Below, piece after piece: positions 53,988 to 62,917 of a stretch of DNA of 64,000 nt. Position numbers and translations under genes: made by a program. The notes under the pieces are model-generated. The model saw nothing but the letters and a program-made list of their open reading frames with translations, was not told the origin of the DNA and did no database searches. The first letter of the stretch is position 1, and each line of letters starts with the position of its first letter. The DNA is from Candidatus Saccharimonadales bacterium (GTDB taxonomy: Bacteria > Patescibacteriota > Saccharimonadia > Saccharimonadales > Saccharimonadaceae). The DNA lies in contig JBDSSF010000001.1 in NCBI GenBank assembly GCA_039928925.1, forward strand, positions 62,001 to 126,000, read 5' to 3'.

Positions 53988-54392
53988 ATGCGTTTCAAGA
54001 CGAACATAGTAGATAGACATCATCGGTCCGGTTTCACGATTGTTGAAATGCTAGCCGTAATTGTTATTATCGGTATTCTTGCAACAACAGTTATTTTTGC
54101 AATAGGTTCTTGGCGCCAACGAACTGCACAGACTGAAGTCAAAAATGATTTAAATGCTGTCTCTGCAGGTATGGAGAGTATACGCAATTTTGGAGCTGGT
54201 TATCCGTCCACATTACCTGGAGGTTTTAAGCCAAGTGTTAACGTGACTGTTACATATACTTCCGGAGATCTAACAAATTATTGCATCGATGGTAAAAGTA
54301 AAGTCGTTACCACCGTTACATATTTCATCAATACAAATACTGGTGGCAATATCCCTCAAAAAGGAACCTGCGCACTTGGTCCGATGCCATAA
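53988..54392 (+). CDS. type IV pilin-like protein
   Basis: A 134-residue prepilin with a 14-residue basic leader, cleavage site G-FTIVEML and a hydrophobic helix (AVIVIIGILATTVIFAI). Two cysteines lie in the C-terminal part (NYCID, GTCALG), a possible D-loop. AAGGA lies about 10 nt before the ATG, and TGC-TAAAAT at about 53951 is a possible promoter. It is smaller than the pilin at 23870 and may be a minor subunit. Confidence 0.88.
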   Translation: MRFKTNIVDRHHRSGFTIVEMLAVIVIIGILATTVIFAIGSWRQRTAQTEVKNDLNAVSAGMESIRNFGAGYPSTLPGGFKPSVNVTVTYTSGDLTNYCIDGKSKVVTTVTYFINTNTGGNIPQKGTCALGPMP

Positions 54393-54431
54393 GCTCACCT
54401 AGAGATTCCTTACGTCATTAAGAGGTGGGGA

Positions 54432-54440
54432 TGGTACAAT
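54432..54440 (+). promoter_or_regulatory. extended -10 promoter of the Xaa-Pro peptidase gene (leaderless)
   Basis: TGG-TACAAT ends 7 nt before the ATG at 54448. Confidence 0.65.
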
Positions 54441-54447
54441 CGTAGTA

Positions 54448-55662
54448 ATGGTCATGTCACGTGAATTTTATATAGAAAACCGCTCCCAGCTTGCAAAGCG
54501 GCTAGGTGGAGGCGTATTTGTGCTTACTGCATATAGCAAGCAGCAGCGTACAAACGATACTTCTCAGCGATTCGAGCAGGAGGCTAACTTCTGGTGGCTC
54601 ACGGGTATTGAAGCAGCACAGTGGCAACTCATTGTTGACGGTACAAGGAATAAAAGCTGGCTCGTCGCTCCTCATATTAAAGATATAAATTACATTTTTG
54701 ATGGCGGTCTTTCAGCTGAGGATGCGGTAGGAATAAGTGGCGTCGATACTGTCATATCTTCAGATGAGGCGACCGTACTTCTCCGTGATTTAGCAAAAAA
54801 ACATATTGTTGTCTATGCGATTGGCGAACATCAACACGTTGAATATTTTGATTTCGTTCAAAATCCAGCTGACAAAAAACTACGAGAATCACTCACGAGA
54901 ATCTTTGCGACAGTTCGTGGTTGTCGAAAAGACATAACGGCACTTCGAAGAATCAAGCAGCCTGAAGAAATTGCCGCGCTACGCCAAGCGATTGATCTCA
55001 CAATTGAAGGATTTGAGCTCATAAAGGAAAAACTTCCAACTCTAAAATACGAATATGAAGTTGAAGCGGAGTTTGGCTACTTGTTTCGTCGAAAAGGTGC
55101 ATTTGGACATGCCTATGATCCAATCGTTGCCGGTGGTTTACATGCCTGTACACTTCACTATGATACAAATGACGATACATTAAAAAAGCGAGAATTATTA
55201 ATGCTAGATGTTGGAGCAAGGCATCATGGCTATTCTGCAGATATTAGTAGAACCTACGCCGTAGGAAAGCCAACCAAAAGACAAATCGCAGTCCACGCCG
55301 CTGTTCAAGCAGCACAAACAGAAATTATTAACCTGCTTGGTCCAGGGGTTTCGGTGGAAGAGTACCATAAACGTTCTGACGCTATTATGATTGACGCCCT
55401 CATGAGCCTTGATCTTATGACAAACAAAGATGACACTGCTTCATTCAGAAAATATTTCCCTCATGCAATTAGCCATGGTCTTGGAATCGATACCCACGAC
55501 GGTCTCGGTGGACCCAAGTACTTTGAAGCTGGTATGGTACTTACCGTGGAACCAGGTATCTATATCAATGAAGAATCAATAGGGGTCCGCATTGAAGACG
55601 ATATTCTTATTACCAAATCTGGGTATGAAAATCTAAGCGTCAAACTATCGACAGACCTATAG
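54448..55662 (+). CDS. Xaa-Pro aminopeptidase (M24 family)
   Basis: A 404-residue peptidase that removes an N-terminal residue before proline. The N-terminal domain ('FYIENRSQLAKRLGGGVFVLTA') matches aminopeptidase P, and the pita-bread C-terminal domain has the five metal ligands: 'LLMLDVGARHHGYSADISRT' (two Asp), 'HAISHGLGIDTHD' (His), 'LTVEPGIYI' (Glu) and 'VRIEDDILIT' (Glu). Starts at 54448, with an alternative ATG at 54454. Confidence 0.93.
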   Translation: MVMSREFYIENRSQLAKRLGGGVFVLTAYSKQQRTNDTSQRFEQEANFWWLTGIEAAQWQLIVDGTRNKSWLVAPHIKDINYIFDGGLSAEDAVGISGVDTVISSDEATVLLRDLAKKHIVVYAIGEHQHVEYFDFVQNPADKKLRESLTRIFATVRGCRKDITALRRIKQPEEIAALRQAIDLTIEGFELIKEKLPTLKYEYEVEAEFGYLFRRKGAFGHAYDPIVAGGLHACTLHYDTNDDTLKKRELLMLDVGARHHGYSADISRTYAVGKPTKRQIAVHAAVQAAQTEIINLLGPGVSVEEYHKRSDAIMIDALMSLDLMTNKDDTASFRKYFPHAISHGLGIDTHDGLGGPKYFEAGMVLTVEPGIYINEESIGVRIEDDILITKSGYENLSVKLSTDL

Positions 55663-55671
55663 CCAAGCAGG

Positions 55672-55677
55672 TATAAT
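55672..55677 (+). promoter_or_regulatory. -10 box upstream of the 4-TM protein and secG
   Basis: TATAAT ends 11 nt before the ATG at 55689; the mRNA should have a leader of only a few nucleotides. Confidence 0.5.
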
Positions 55678-55688
55678 CAAGAAAGATT

Positions 55689-56081
55689 ATGAAAAAACAA
55701 TTTTTCGTCTTTGTTGTCCGATGGGCACTCAACTCTATTGGCCTATGGATAGCCGTCCGTATATTTGGGACTGGCTATAGTAATGCCGATTTAACGGCAG
55801 GTGTTTGGGCCTTTGTTTTTGCTGGACTAATATTTTCAATCATGAATAGTATCCTTCGTCCAATTGTTATTATCTTGTCACTTCCAGCCATTCTGGTCAC
55901 ACTCGGTCTATTCACTCTTATTGTCAACGGACTCATGGTGTATCTTTCACTAAAACTGGCACCAGGTCTTAATATGACATTCTGGAACTCTGTGCTTACC
56001 GGAATGGTGCTGAGTCTGGTAAACTATATAGTAAGTAGTGCACTTGAATTACAGTATGCACGTAGTGTAGAGGAGAAATAA
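55689..56081 (+). CDS. 4-TM protein of the phage holin superfamily IV type
   Basis: A 130-residue membrane protein with four helices. 'WALNSIGLWIAVRIFG', 'AGLIFSIMNSILRPIVIILSLPAILVTLGLFTLIVNGLMVYL' match the DUF360/'phage holin family 4' (PF04020) pattern common in bacterial genomes. Its function in cells is unknown and it need not be a holin. The stop overlaps the secG ATG (TAATG). Confidence 0.85.
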   Translation: MKKQFFVFVVRWALNSIGLWIAVRIFGTGYSNADLTAGVWAFVFAGLIFSIMNSILRPIVIILSLPAILVTLGLFTLIVNGLMVYLSLKLAPGLNMTFWNSVLTGMVLSLVNYIVSSALELQYARSVEEK

Positions 56082-56317
56082 TGACTATTGATAGCATCTT
56101 ACAAATTGTCACGATTGGTTCAGCCGTCTTGATGGTTGCATGTATTTTACTTCAGCAACGTGGCGCAAGTCTTGGCGCTGGTTTCGGAAGTTCAGGCGAG
56201 TTATATACAACTCGACGTGGGCTTGATAAAAATCTCTATGAAGCAACTATTGTTTTAGCGGTTGTTTTTATCTTATCGATTCTGGCTGGATTACTATTAC
56301 CAGCGTTCATAAAATAG
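56081..56317 (+). CDS. secG: preprotein translocase subunit SecG
   Basis: A 78-residue accessory subunit of the SecYEG channel. It has two hydrophobic helices (about 5-25 and 55-76), with the typical 'LQQRGASLGAGFGSSGELYTTRRGLDKNLY' link. Start overlaps the preceding stop; GAGGAG lies 7 nt upstream. Confidence 0.92.
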   Translation: MTIDSILQIVTIGSAVLMVACILLQQRGASLGAGFGSSGELYTTRRGLDKNLYEATIVLAVVFILSILAGLLLPAFIK

Positions 56318-56327
56318 GTGGTAAATA

Positions 56328-58130
56328 ATGGCTGACGAAAAACGCAATTGGCGTGACTTTCAGAAAATTAAATTTAGCAAAAAGCATCTCACTAGGCGTG
56401 CTAAAAAAGCTGAAGGTGCGACTGTACGTCATGCACGTAAATTTATTGTCGGCCGACTTGAGAGTATTCGTGAATCTCGTCGCCATATTATTGGATGGCT
56501 CCTCCTCGTCACAGTACTTGTTGCGGTCGTAGGTGTTCAACTGGTATGGTTTCAGCAGAGTTACCAAACGGTTGCCGCGAGTGATGGTGGAACATATGCC
56601 GAAGCGACGCTTGGTCCTATTGAGACGTTAAACCCACTCTACGCCTCTTCTAGTGCTGAAATATCATCGAGTCATCTTCTTTTTTCATCACTCTACGACT
56701 ATGATCAAAAAGGCGTGCTTCATGCGGATCTTGCTGACAGGGTAGATATTGATTCAGCCGGTACGACGTACACTGTGAAGCTAAAAAGTGGTGTAAAGTG
56801 GCATGACGGTGCTGCCCTTACGGCAAATGATGTTGCCTTTACTATTAATCTGATCAAACAACCCGAAACAAGATCATCACTTCGAGCAAACTGGCAAGAT
56901 GTAACTGTGCAGGCAATTGACGATACGACACTTGTTTTTAAACTACCTGCAGTTCATGCTGCATTTAAAGATGCCCTCACTTTTTCAGTACTCCCGGAGC
57001 ATGTCCTTGGAAAAATAGCACCAGGTGCCATCCGTGAAAATGCGTTTAGTCGCTCTCCAATTGGAAGCGGACCATTTAAACTAAGATTACTCCAGACTGC
57101 AGACACTGGTAATAAGCATAAAATCATTCACATGGTAGCATTTGAAGACTACTTTAAGGGGCAGCCAAAACTTGCACGATTTGAGCTACATGCGTTTGAT
57201 ACACCTGCACTCATCCTTGATGCACTAAAAACTGGAGAGGTAAATGCTGCATCTGATATATCAACAGGGGATATCAATTCGGTATCTAAGGTGAACTATA
57301 CGATTAAATCCCAGACTATTGATAGCGGTGTCTACGCAATACTAAATACTACGCAGCCACTTCTAAAAGATAAGACGGTGAGACAGGCTCTTCAGTTAGC
57401 CACAAATACAGGAGAGATTCGAAACGGTCTTAATACGCCTGTGCCATCTCTTGAACTTCCATTTATTAACGGGCAACTCACAGGAAACGATCTACCAAAG
57501 GTACCTGCCGCTGATACAAAACGGGCAGGAGACATACTCGATGCAGCTGGGTGGAAATTAGTTGGTTCAGTCAGGGAAAAGGGTGGCCAAAAACTCAGTC
57601 TTCAGGTTGTTACAACAAAAGATGCAGAGTACGAAAATGTACTCCAGATGCTTGCGACTCAGTGGCGAGCCATAGGTGTTGAGGTGATAACAAAAGTTGT
57701 TGATTCGAGTGATCCAGCGCAAAACTTTGTTCAAGATGTCTTACAGCCACGTCAGTATGATGTCCTCATCTACCAGCTCGCTATTGGTGCAGACCCAGAC
57801 GTGTATTCGTATGCATACTGGCATTCATCACAAGTTGGTCAGCGTGGTTATAACTTCAGTAACTACAGTAGTATCACATCAGATGATGCACTTGTTAGCG
57901 CGAGTCTCCGTCTTGAACCAGAGCTGAGAAATGCAAAGTACAAAGCATTTGCGAAGCAGTGGGTCGAAGATGTGCCTGCAATTGCACTCTATCAGTCAAC
58001 AGTTCAATACGTTCAAGGTCAGGGTGTCTCGTCGGTCGGTGACAATGCCGTGCTGGTATCGCCATATGATCGTTACAGCAATGTTCTCTATTGGTCAGTG
58101 AACCAACAAACAGTTTACAAAACACCGTAG
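56328..58130 (+). CDS. extracytoplasmic peptide-binding protein (SBP family 5)
   Basis: A 600-residue ABC-type oligopeptide-binding protein. A basic cytoplasmic N-terminus (~55 residues) is followed by a transmembrane anchor (about 56-75) in place of a lipobox. The binding domain has 'TLGPIETLNPLYASSS', 'WHDGAALTANDVAFTI', 'SPIGSGPFKL' and 'IGADPDVYSYAYWHSSQ'. No permease or ATPase genes are next to it. It follows secG by 10 nt and is followed by a tRNA gene. Confidence 0.9.
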   Translation: MADEKRNWRDFQKIKFSKKHLTRRAKKAEGATVRHARKFIVGRLESIRESRRHIIGWLLLVTVLVAVVGVQLVWFQQSYQTVAASDGGTYAEATLGPIETLNPLYASSSAEISSSHLLFSSLYDYDQKGVLHADLADRVDIDSAGTTYTVKLKSGVKWHDGAALTANDVAFTINLIKQPETRSSLRANWQDVTVQAIDDTTLVFKLPAVHAAFKDALTFSVLPEHVLGKIAPGAIRENAFSRSPIGSGPFKLRLLQTADTGNKHKIIHMVAFEDYFKGQPKLARFELHAFDTPALILDALKTGEVNAASDISTGDINSVSKVNYTIKSQTIDSGVYAILNTTQPLLKDKTVRQALQLATNTGEIRNGLNTPVPSLELPFINGQLTGNDLPKVPAADTKRAGDILDAAGWKLVGSVREKGGQKLSLQVVTTKDAEYENVLQMLATQWRAIGVEVITKVVDSSDPAQNFVQDVLQPRQYDVLIYQLAIGADPDVYSYAYWHSSQVGQRGYNFSNYSSITSDDALVSASLRLEPELRNAKYKAFAKQWVEDVPAIALYQSTVQYVQGQGVSSVGDNAVLVSPYDRYSNVLYWSVNQQTVYKTP

Positions 58131-58165
58131 CATAGCTATAATACGTCGAGTAATAACACCCTTAT

Positions 58166-58252
58166 GCGCGAATGGCGGAATTGGTAGACGCGTCAGCTTG
58201 AGGGGCTGGTGTCCTTCGGGACGTGGAGGTTCAAGTCCTCTTTCGCGCACCA
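58166..58252 (+). tRNA. tRNA-Leu, anticodon GAG, CCA encoded
   Basis: The acceptor arm GCGCGAA pairs with TTCGCGC (58242-58248), followed by A and an encoded CCA. The D-arm (GGAATTGGTAGACGC), anticodon arm TCAGC-TTGAGGG-GCTGG (loop with GAG), long class II variable arm (GTCCTTCGGGAC) and T-arm (GGAGGTTCAAGTCCTC) are all clear. Confidence 0.95.
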
Positions 58253-58268
58253 AAGATAGATTTTTTTA

Positions 58269-58299
58269 GACGTCAGAATTTTTTCTGACGTCTTTTTTG
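58269..58299 (+). terminator. tRNA terminator
   Basis: GACGTCAGAA-TTTT-TTCTGACGTC followed by TTTTTTG. Confidence 0.85.
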
Positions 58300-58521
58300 T
58301 TATAATCAAAATATGCCAAAGACTGATCCTTCTTTGATTTCGTTACATTACAGCAGATGATTAAAGATCCCTCTTTAATAAATCTTAACACTACCTTGCG
58401 AATACCAAGCAACGTGAAAATGATATAGAATATAGCATCACTGTTGCGGTTTTGTGCTGGTCTAATATATGATGGATATAAAATAAACCTTAATATAGCA
58501 ACTATTAAAAATGAGGGTGAA

Positions 58522-59055
58522 ATGAATTATATAAAAAAATTAGCAATTGGATCAGCAGCTATAATAAGTGCGAGTGCATTGATGTTCGGCGGCGCAGTTA
58601 GTGCTCTGACTTTATTTTCAACAACAACGCAACAAGTAAAAACATTTACGGTGACAGTGCCATATTCACAGATATTAACCGGAAATCAAACAAATAGTCA
58701 GTCAATCACACTAAGTAAGGCTGCTCAATTTCCTGCCAGGACAGAGATTTTGTCCGCATATATAGATGTCCTACAACCATTTGGAGATGATACTAGCAGT
58801 GATCTTGGTAGCAGTTATGCTGGTCAACTTTATTTTCGTGACACTAAGCACAATGTCAATAAACAGATGAATGGTGCTGACATAAGCAGTACTGGCATAG
58901 ATTCATCTTACGATGATACTGGTAAAGACCACTTCTATCTTTCTGACAGTCCAGAGTCTGTGGATATACAGGTTAATCAAAATTCAACCCTCGTAAATGT
59001 CACGAGCTTAAATAAGGGCTCTTTAAAGATTATTGTCAGTTATATCAATCATTAG
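58522..59055 (+). CDS. secreted protein of unknown function
   Basis: A 177-residue protein with a signal peptide (MNYIKKLAIGSAAIISASALMFGGAVSA) and a beta-rich mature part that I do not recognise ('VKTFTVTVPYSQ', 'ARTEILSAYIDVLQPF', 'SLKIIVSYINH'). The sequence is rich in S, T and D. I chose the ATG at 58522 with GAGGG 5 nt upstream; a further upstream start (58444) would cover the promoter region and add a stretch with no signal. The AT-rich codons differ from the fibre genes downstream. Confidence 0.75.
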   Translation: MNYIKKLAIGSAAIISASALMFGGAVSALTLFSTTTQQVKTFTVTVPYSQILTGNQTNSQSITLSKAAQFPARTEILSAYIDVLQPFGDDTSSDLGSSYAGQLYFRDTKHNVNKQMNGADISSTGIDSSYDDTGKDHFYLSDSPESVDIQVNQNSTLVNVTSLNKGSLKIIVSYINH

Positions 59056-59078
59056 TCGCTGACGGCATATTATTGGTC

Positions 59079-59084
59079 TATAAT
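59079..59084 (+). promoter_or_regulatory. -10 box of the glycosyltransferase gene (leaderless)
   Basis: TATAAT ends 6 nt before the ATG at 59091. Confidence 0.65.
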
Positions 59085-59090
59085 TGACTT

Positions 59091-60113
59091 ATGTATATCG
59101 TTTACTTAGCCTATATGCCTCTTCAGATCGTAGGCGGGAACAGAGTTATATTCGAACAAGTTCGTGAACTCAGTAAGAGAAAACATAGGGTAGAGATTTG
59201 GTCAGAGCATTGCTCTGGCCGATCCGTTTTTGAGCCTAACGTAAGTATAAAGAAATATAATCAGGCAGAATTGGATATACCTGACGTTGTAATAGCATGC
59301 GATCCTGGTTTTATTAAACCCATCAAAGAATTCCGGAAAACAGGAACCTCATATTTATTATTACAACATGATTTTGAATGGATAATTGAGCAATCTAGAA
59401 TACCAAACGGGATTGAAATATTCGATGAACTCAAGAATGACGTATTAACTGCTGGGATAAATATATTAACAGTTAGTAAATGGCTAACTTCTAAGATAGC
59501 AGAGCAGTTTGAGTTAAAGCCTACACTGATTTCGAATTCTGTAGATACGTCCCTCTTTAAGCCGTCGTCACCGCTCATAAATAACCTCGATGGATCTATC
59601 TTAGCGATATATGACCCACAAGAGTGGAAAAACTTTACATATACAACGGATATCATTGCACGTTTAAAATTTAATCATCCACGCTTAAAGTTTATGACTA
59701 TTTCAGCAACATTGCCTAGCGTTGAGGATGTTAATCTTTCGTACGTAGATACATGGTTCATAAATCCTAGACAAGATGATCTTGCTAAAATATATTCATC
59801 GGCAGACATATTTCTAAGTACGTCTTTGAAGGAAGGATTTAGCCTTCCTGGTCTAGAGGCTCTTGCTTGTGCTACAAGTTTAGTTACTACTGATAATGGC
59901 GGAAACAGAGATTATGTCAAGGATGGTTATAACTGCGTGATCCTTGACCAGTTCGATATAGAAGGGAGCGTTAAAAAGATGGAAGAGCTCCTAGATAATC
60001 ATGCGGTGAAGAAGTTATTAATTAAAAATGGCTTAGATACGGTGAAAAATTATCTGTTAATTAATTCTATTGACGCATTAGAAAACACGTTTCTCTCGAC
60101 GATTAAGACTTGA
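59091..60113 (+). CDS. glycosyltransferase, family 4 type (GT-B)
   Basis: A 340-residue GT-B enzyme. The N-terminal domain begins 'YIVYLAYMPLQIVGGNRVIFEQV'; the C-terminal nucleotide-sugar site has the E-x7-E pattern in 'LKEGFSLPGLEALA', followed by 'TDNGGNRDYVKDGYNCV'. It acts in the cytoplasm or at the membrane to build surface glycans. It lies between a secreted protein and fibre genes and might modify either, but this is only a guess from position. Confidence 0.87.
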   Translation: MYIVYLAYMPLQIVGGNRVIFEQVRELSKRKHRVEIWSEHCSGRSVFEPNVSIKKYNQAELDIPDVVIACDPGFIKPIKEFRKTGTSYLLLQHDFEWIIEQSRIPNGIEIFDELKNDVLTAGINILTVSKWLTSKIAEQFELKPTLISNSVDTSLFKPSSPLINNLDGSILAIYDPQEWKNFTYTTDIIARLKFNHPRLKFMTISATLPSVEDVNLSYVDTWFINPRQDDLAKIYSSADIFLSTSLKEGFSLPGLEALACATSLVTTDNGGNRDYVKDGYNCVILDQFDIEGSVKKMEELLDNHAVKKLLIKNGLDTVKNYLLINSIDALENTFLSTIKT

Positions 60114-60486
60114 GTTCTGAATATAAACCTTTAAGTATATAGATCCGATAATTACAAATTTAATATTGTTAGCTTTATTACTGGTCTTTGGGATGAAAAA
60201 TGAACTGACTAGCTCAGACTGCGGGCTTGAAAGTGAGCAAAAATAAATTTGACAGGTATCGCTAACCTTAGGCCCTTATTCGGGGGAGAACTAGCGGGGT
60301 GAGATAAGTCAATCCATTTGACGCTACAAACGCCAGCAATAGCCATAAACAATAGTAACCCGTGGCCATACATACAAGCTTAATTGTATTGATCATAGCT
60401 ATTTTATCTTATGAGCGAGAGGACTTCTAAGTTTAAACTCGTAGGTTAAAATTATGCTTGGGGTAACAATGCTTTTATACTTAAAA
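60114..60486. other. AT-rich intergenic stretch without a recognisable gene
   Basis: About 370 nt. No ORF of useful size on either strand has a ribosome site. A weak hairpin, GCTA...CTAGC with inner CCC/GGG (about 60259-60295), is visible. It could be decayed sequence or the 3' region of the glycosyltransferase transcript. Confidence 0.4.
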
Positions 60487-60515
60487 TTGACTTCTATATG
60501 AAATATTTTTTTAAT
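60487..60515 (+). promoter_or_regulatory. promoter of the 60.5-kb RNA candidate
   Basis: TTGACT (60487-60492), 17 nt, TTTAAT (60510-60515). Confidence 0.5.
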
Positions 60516-60521
60516 AATTCT

Positions 60522-60746
60522 GGGCGATGGACGTGATACCGAGTTGAAAGCTTTGAAAAAATAGACACTCCACCGCAAATCAACTTATGTAGGATTTGCC
60601 TGTGGTGTCATCCATCACTGTCATCGGAGGGATAATATTATGCCTATAAGCCAGGATAATAGCCAAGCATTATAGTTCTGACTTCGTCTACTATGGTGCG
60701 CCATATGTGTCTGTTTCAATCCTGCATCACTGATGCAGGATTTTCT
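60522..60746 (+). ncRNA. candidate small RNA or attenuator leader
   Basis: A promoter-to-terminator unit of ~225 nt. GATGGA/TGATACC (60526-60540) pairs with GGTGTCATCCATC (60604-60616), and CACCGCAAATC (60571-60581) can pair with GATTTGC/GTGGTG (60593-60607). The two pairings share 60604-60607, so they may be alternatives. A 12-codon ORF (60640-60675, product MPISQDNSQAL) has GGAGG 9 nt upstream. A 12-bp terminator stem follows at 60718. It matches no RNA family known to me. Confidence 0.45.
60718..60746 (+). terminator. terminator of the RNA candidate
   Basis: AATCCTGCATCA pairs with TGATGCAGGATT almost without a loop, followed by TTCTGTATTTT. Confidence 0.75.
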
Positions 60747-60861
60747 GTATTTTCGTGCTTTCGCACATCCCGCATCTTCCAGCTCGTTGACTTCCCCCGT
60801 TGAATAATTGTATCCTTAAAGCAATAGCAGTTACAAATTAGCGAGAATACAGAACGTACGT

Positions 60862-62784
60862 ATGGCACTTCACAGATTACCTACTCCAGGTTCAGATAAT
60901 GGTACCTGGGGAGATGTCCTCAATGACTATTTATCTCAGTCCCACGAAGCAGACGGGACTCTTAAGCCTAGTGCCATAACAGCAGCAGGATCAGGGACAT
61001 ACTCTAAACCGACGACTGGCATTCCTACTGCCGACCTAGCCGACGGGAGTGTTACTAACTCGAAGCTAAATGCAGCCGTGCAAACTAACCTGACAGCTGC
61101 AGGTACGGCGGTCCAGAATGTAAATGGCAAATCTGGTACGAGTATTACTCTCACGCCAGCTGATATTGGCACGCCGACAACACTGGCTGCGCTGACTGAT
61201 ATCTCAGGCGCTAGTAGTGCGACCAACAGCCAAGTACTAAGTTTTAATACTGTCTCAGGTAAGTGGAGTCCTGCAACTATTTCCAGTGCGCCGGTCACCA
61301 GTGTGGCCGGAAAGACGGGCACTGTCTTACTGACGAGTACTGACGTCGGTCTTGCTAACGTTGACAATACTTCAGATGTTAATAAGCCAGTTTCTAGTGC
61401 TACCCAGGCGGCTCTTAATGCCAAAGCGAATACGAGCAGCCTTTCGGTCGTTGCGACTAGCGGTAGCTACGCAGACCTTACGGGTAAGCCAACGATACCT
61501 GCTGCTCAGGTAAGTAGTGATTGGAATGCAGTCTCTGGTGCCTCTCAGATACTCAACAAACCAACGCTTGGAACGGCTGCCGCTGCGAATGTTGGTAATT
61601 TTATGCTAGACAACCGACCTAGCTACGCATCAACTGTGAAGAGATGGGATCCGATACGTGGAACCTATAATTTTCGCCAAGATAATTCGCTTCGCTGGCT
61701 AACAGGTATCGGTAAGGCTGGTCTTTCTGACTACACTGCCGCAAATCAGACGATCAATGAACTCTGGATCGGTGACTCTATTATGGGAGGATGTACCGGA
61801 CTTGGTAAACCAGCTGATAAATTTGGTGATACAACACGGTTTGACCGTAACAACGATTTTCCTCATGTCTATGGTAAGGCAGTTGCGCGTAGTAGTGGGA
61901 TATCAGCAGTCGGTACGGGGCTTACTCGTGCACAAGACGGTGCGCATCTGGACAACCGTTGGGATGTTGGATCGGCAACTACTGCAAATGGCTCATGTCG
62001 TCAGCTCGCAACAGGAGTAAATGGATGGATACGATTTACATCTGATATTCCAGGCGATATCGTACGCGTCATTTTCTATAACAATCTTCCATCAGGCTCG
62101 CCTCAACTAAAAGTGAGTCTTGACGGTGCAACGTCTGGTGCTGGGTATGGAACGGCTCAAGGTCCATCGACGTCAAAATACGAAATCATTGAACTTACCG
62201 GCGTCACGGTAAATGTAGGCTCGCAAATTCTTATAACAAATATTAGTGCGGGATCAATCCAGCTTGCTGGCATTGAAGTGACATCTGCTTCTGGTGGACT
62301 CGCTGTTCATAATTTTACATGTAGCGGTACACGTGCATACACAAGCTGGGACACCGTCTCAAGTGGATTTTCATTACTTCGCCAACTAACGGATGTCTCA
62401 ATTACAAATAAGTATAAATTTAATACGGTTCACATGGGTTGGGGACTATTTGACGCCTCGGATCCTGTGCCTCCAACTCCTACTCAGATTAGGGCGTCAC
62501 TAAATGCCATCGCTAGTTATTTTCCAAATTCAACTATCATTCTTCATGCAATGCCAGAACCAGGTCAACTTGCAATCAGTTATCCAGGTCGTTGGGCAAC
62601 GTATCTGAACGCATATTATCTTGCAGCCGACGATCTTGACTGTATTCTTGTCGACGATAATTTCCTTATGGGCGGTGGGTACACCTATCTTAACCCGCTT
62701 GGCGTCACTGCCGATACTACAGCTCACTATCTTCCATCCGCTTACGCAATGTGGGGCAGAGCTATTGCTCGAATCGTTTCTTAA
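60862..62784 (+). CDS. fibre-like surface protein with C-terminal SGNH hydrolase
   Basis: A 640-residue modular protein. Residues 1-40 carry 'HRLPTPGSDNGTWGDVLND' and 'YLSQSHEADGTLK', shared with the next gene. Residues ~40-240 form a repetitive region rich in T, S, A and G with tail-fibre phrases ('VQNVNGKSGTSITLTPADIG', 'VTSVAGKTGTVLLTSTDVG', 'LANVDNTSDVNKP'). Residues ~290-640 form an SGNH-type hydrolase: 'ELWIGDSIMGG' (nucleophile Ser), 'VHMGWGLFD' and a C-terminal 'AHYLPSAYAMWGRAI'. No signal peptide is visible. It probably binds and trims a surface glycan of a partner cell, which is inference. Confidence 0.78.
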   Translation: MALHRLPTPGSDNGTWGDVLNDYLSQSHEADGTLKPSAITAAGSGTYSKPTTGIPTADLADGSVTNSKLNAAVQTNLTAAGTAVQNVNGKSGTSITLTPADIGTPTTLAALTDISGASSATNSQVLSFNTVSGKWSPATISSAPVTSVAGKTGTVLLTSTDVGLANVDNTSDVNKPVSSATQAALNAKANTSSLSVVATSGSYADLTGKPTIPAAQVSSDWNAVSGASQILNKPTLGTAAAANVGNFMLDNRPSYASTVKRWDPIRGTYNFRQDNSLRWLTGIGKAGLSDYTAANQTINELWIGDSIMGGCTGLGKPADKFGDTTRFDRNNDFPHVYGKAVARSSGISAVGTGLTRAQDGAHLDNRWDVGSATTANGSCRQLATGVNGWIRFTSDIPGDIVRVIFYNNLPSGSPQLKVSLDGATSGAGYGTAQGPSTSKYEIIELTGVTVNVGSQILITNISAGSIQLAGIEVTSASGGLAVHNFTCSGTRAYTSWDTVSSGFSLLRQLTDVSITNKYKFNTVHMGWGLFDASDPVPPTPTQIRASLNAIASYFPNSTIILHAMPEPGQLAISYPGRWATYLNAYYLAADDLDCILVDDNFLMGGGYTYLNPLGVTADTTAHYLPSAYAMWGRAIARIVS

Positions 62785-62838
62785 AGAGTTTTTTAAGTAC
62801 GTCTGTGTGGGTATATTAACAAATTTAATGACCTAAGA

Positions 62839-62867
62839 TTGACTATTTTTACCTCATCACAGATAAT
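62839..62867 (+). promoter_or_regulatory. promoter of the second fibre gene
   Basis: TTGACT (62839-62844), 17 nt, GATAAT (62862-62867). So the second fibre gene can be expressed apart from the first. Confidence 0.55.
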
Positions 62868-62917
62868 ATAGATAACACATAAGCTTTAGCAACATAAACA
62901 TTCAGGGGATATGTAAA

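Noticed and set aside
55689-56081. Prophage holin
   Set aside because: The family name contains 'holin', but the gene overlaps secG and lies among housekeeping genes, with no phage genes near.
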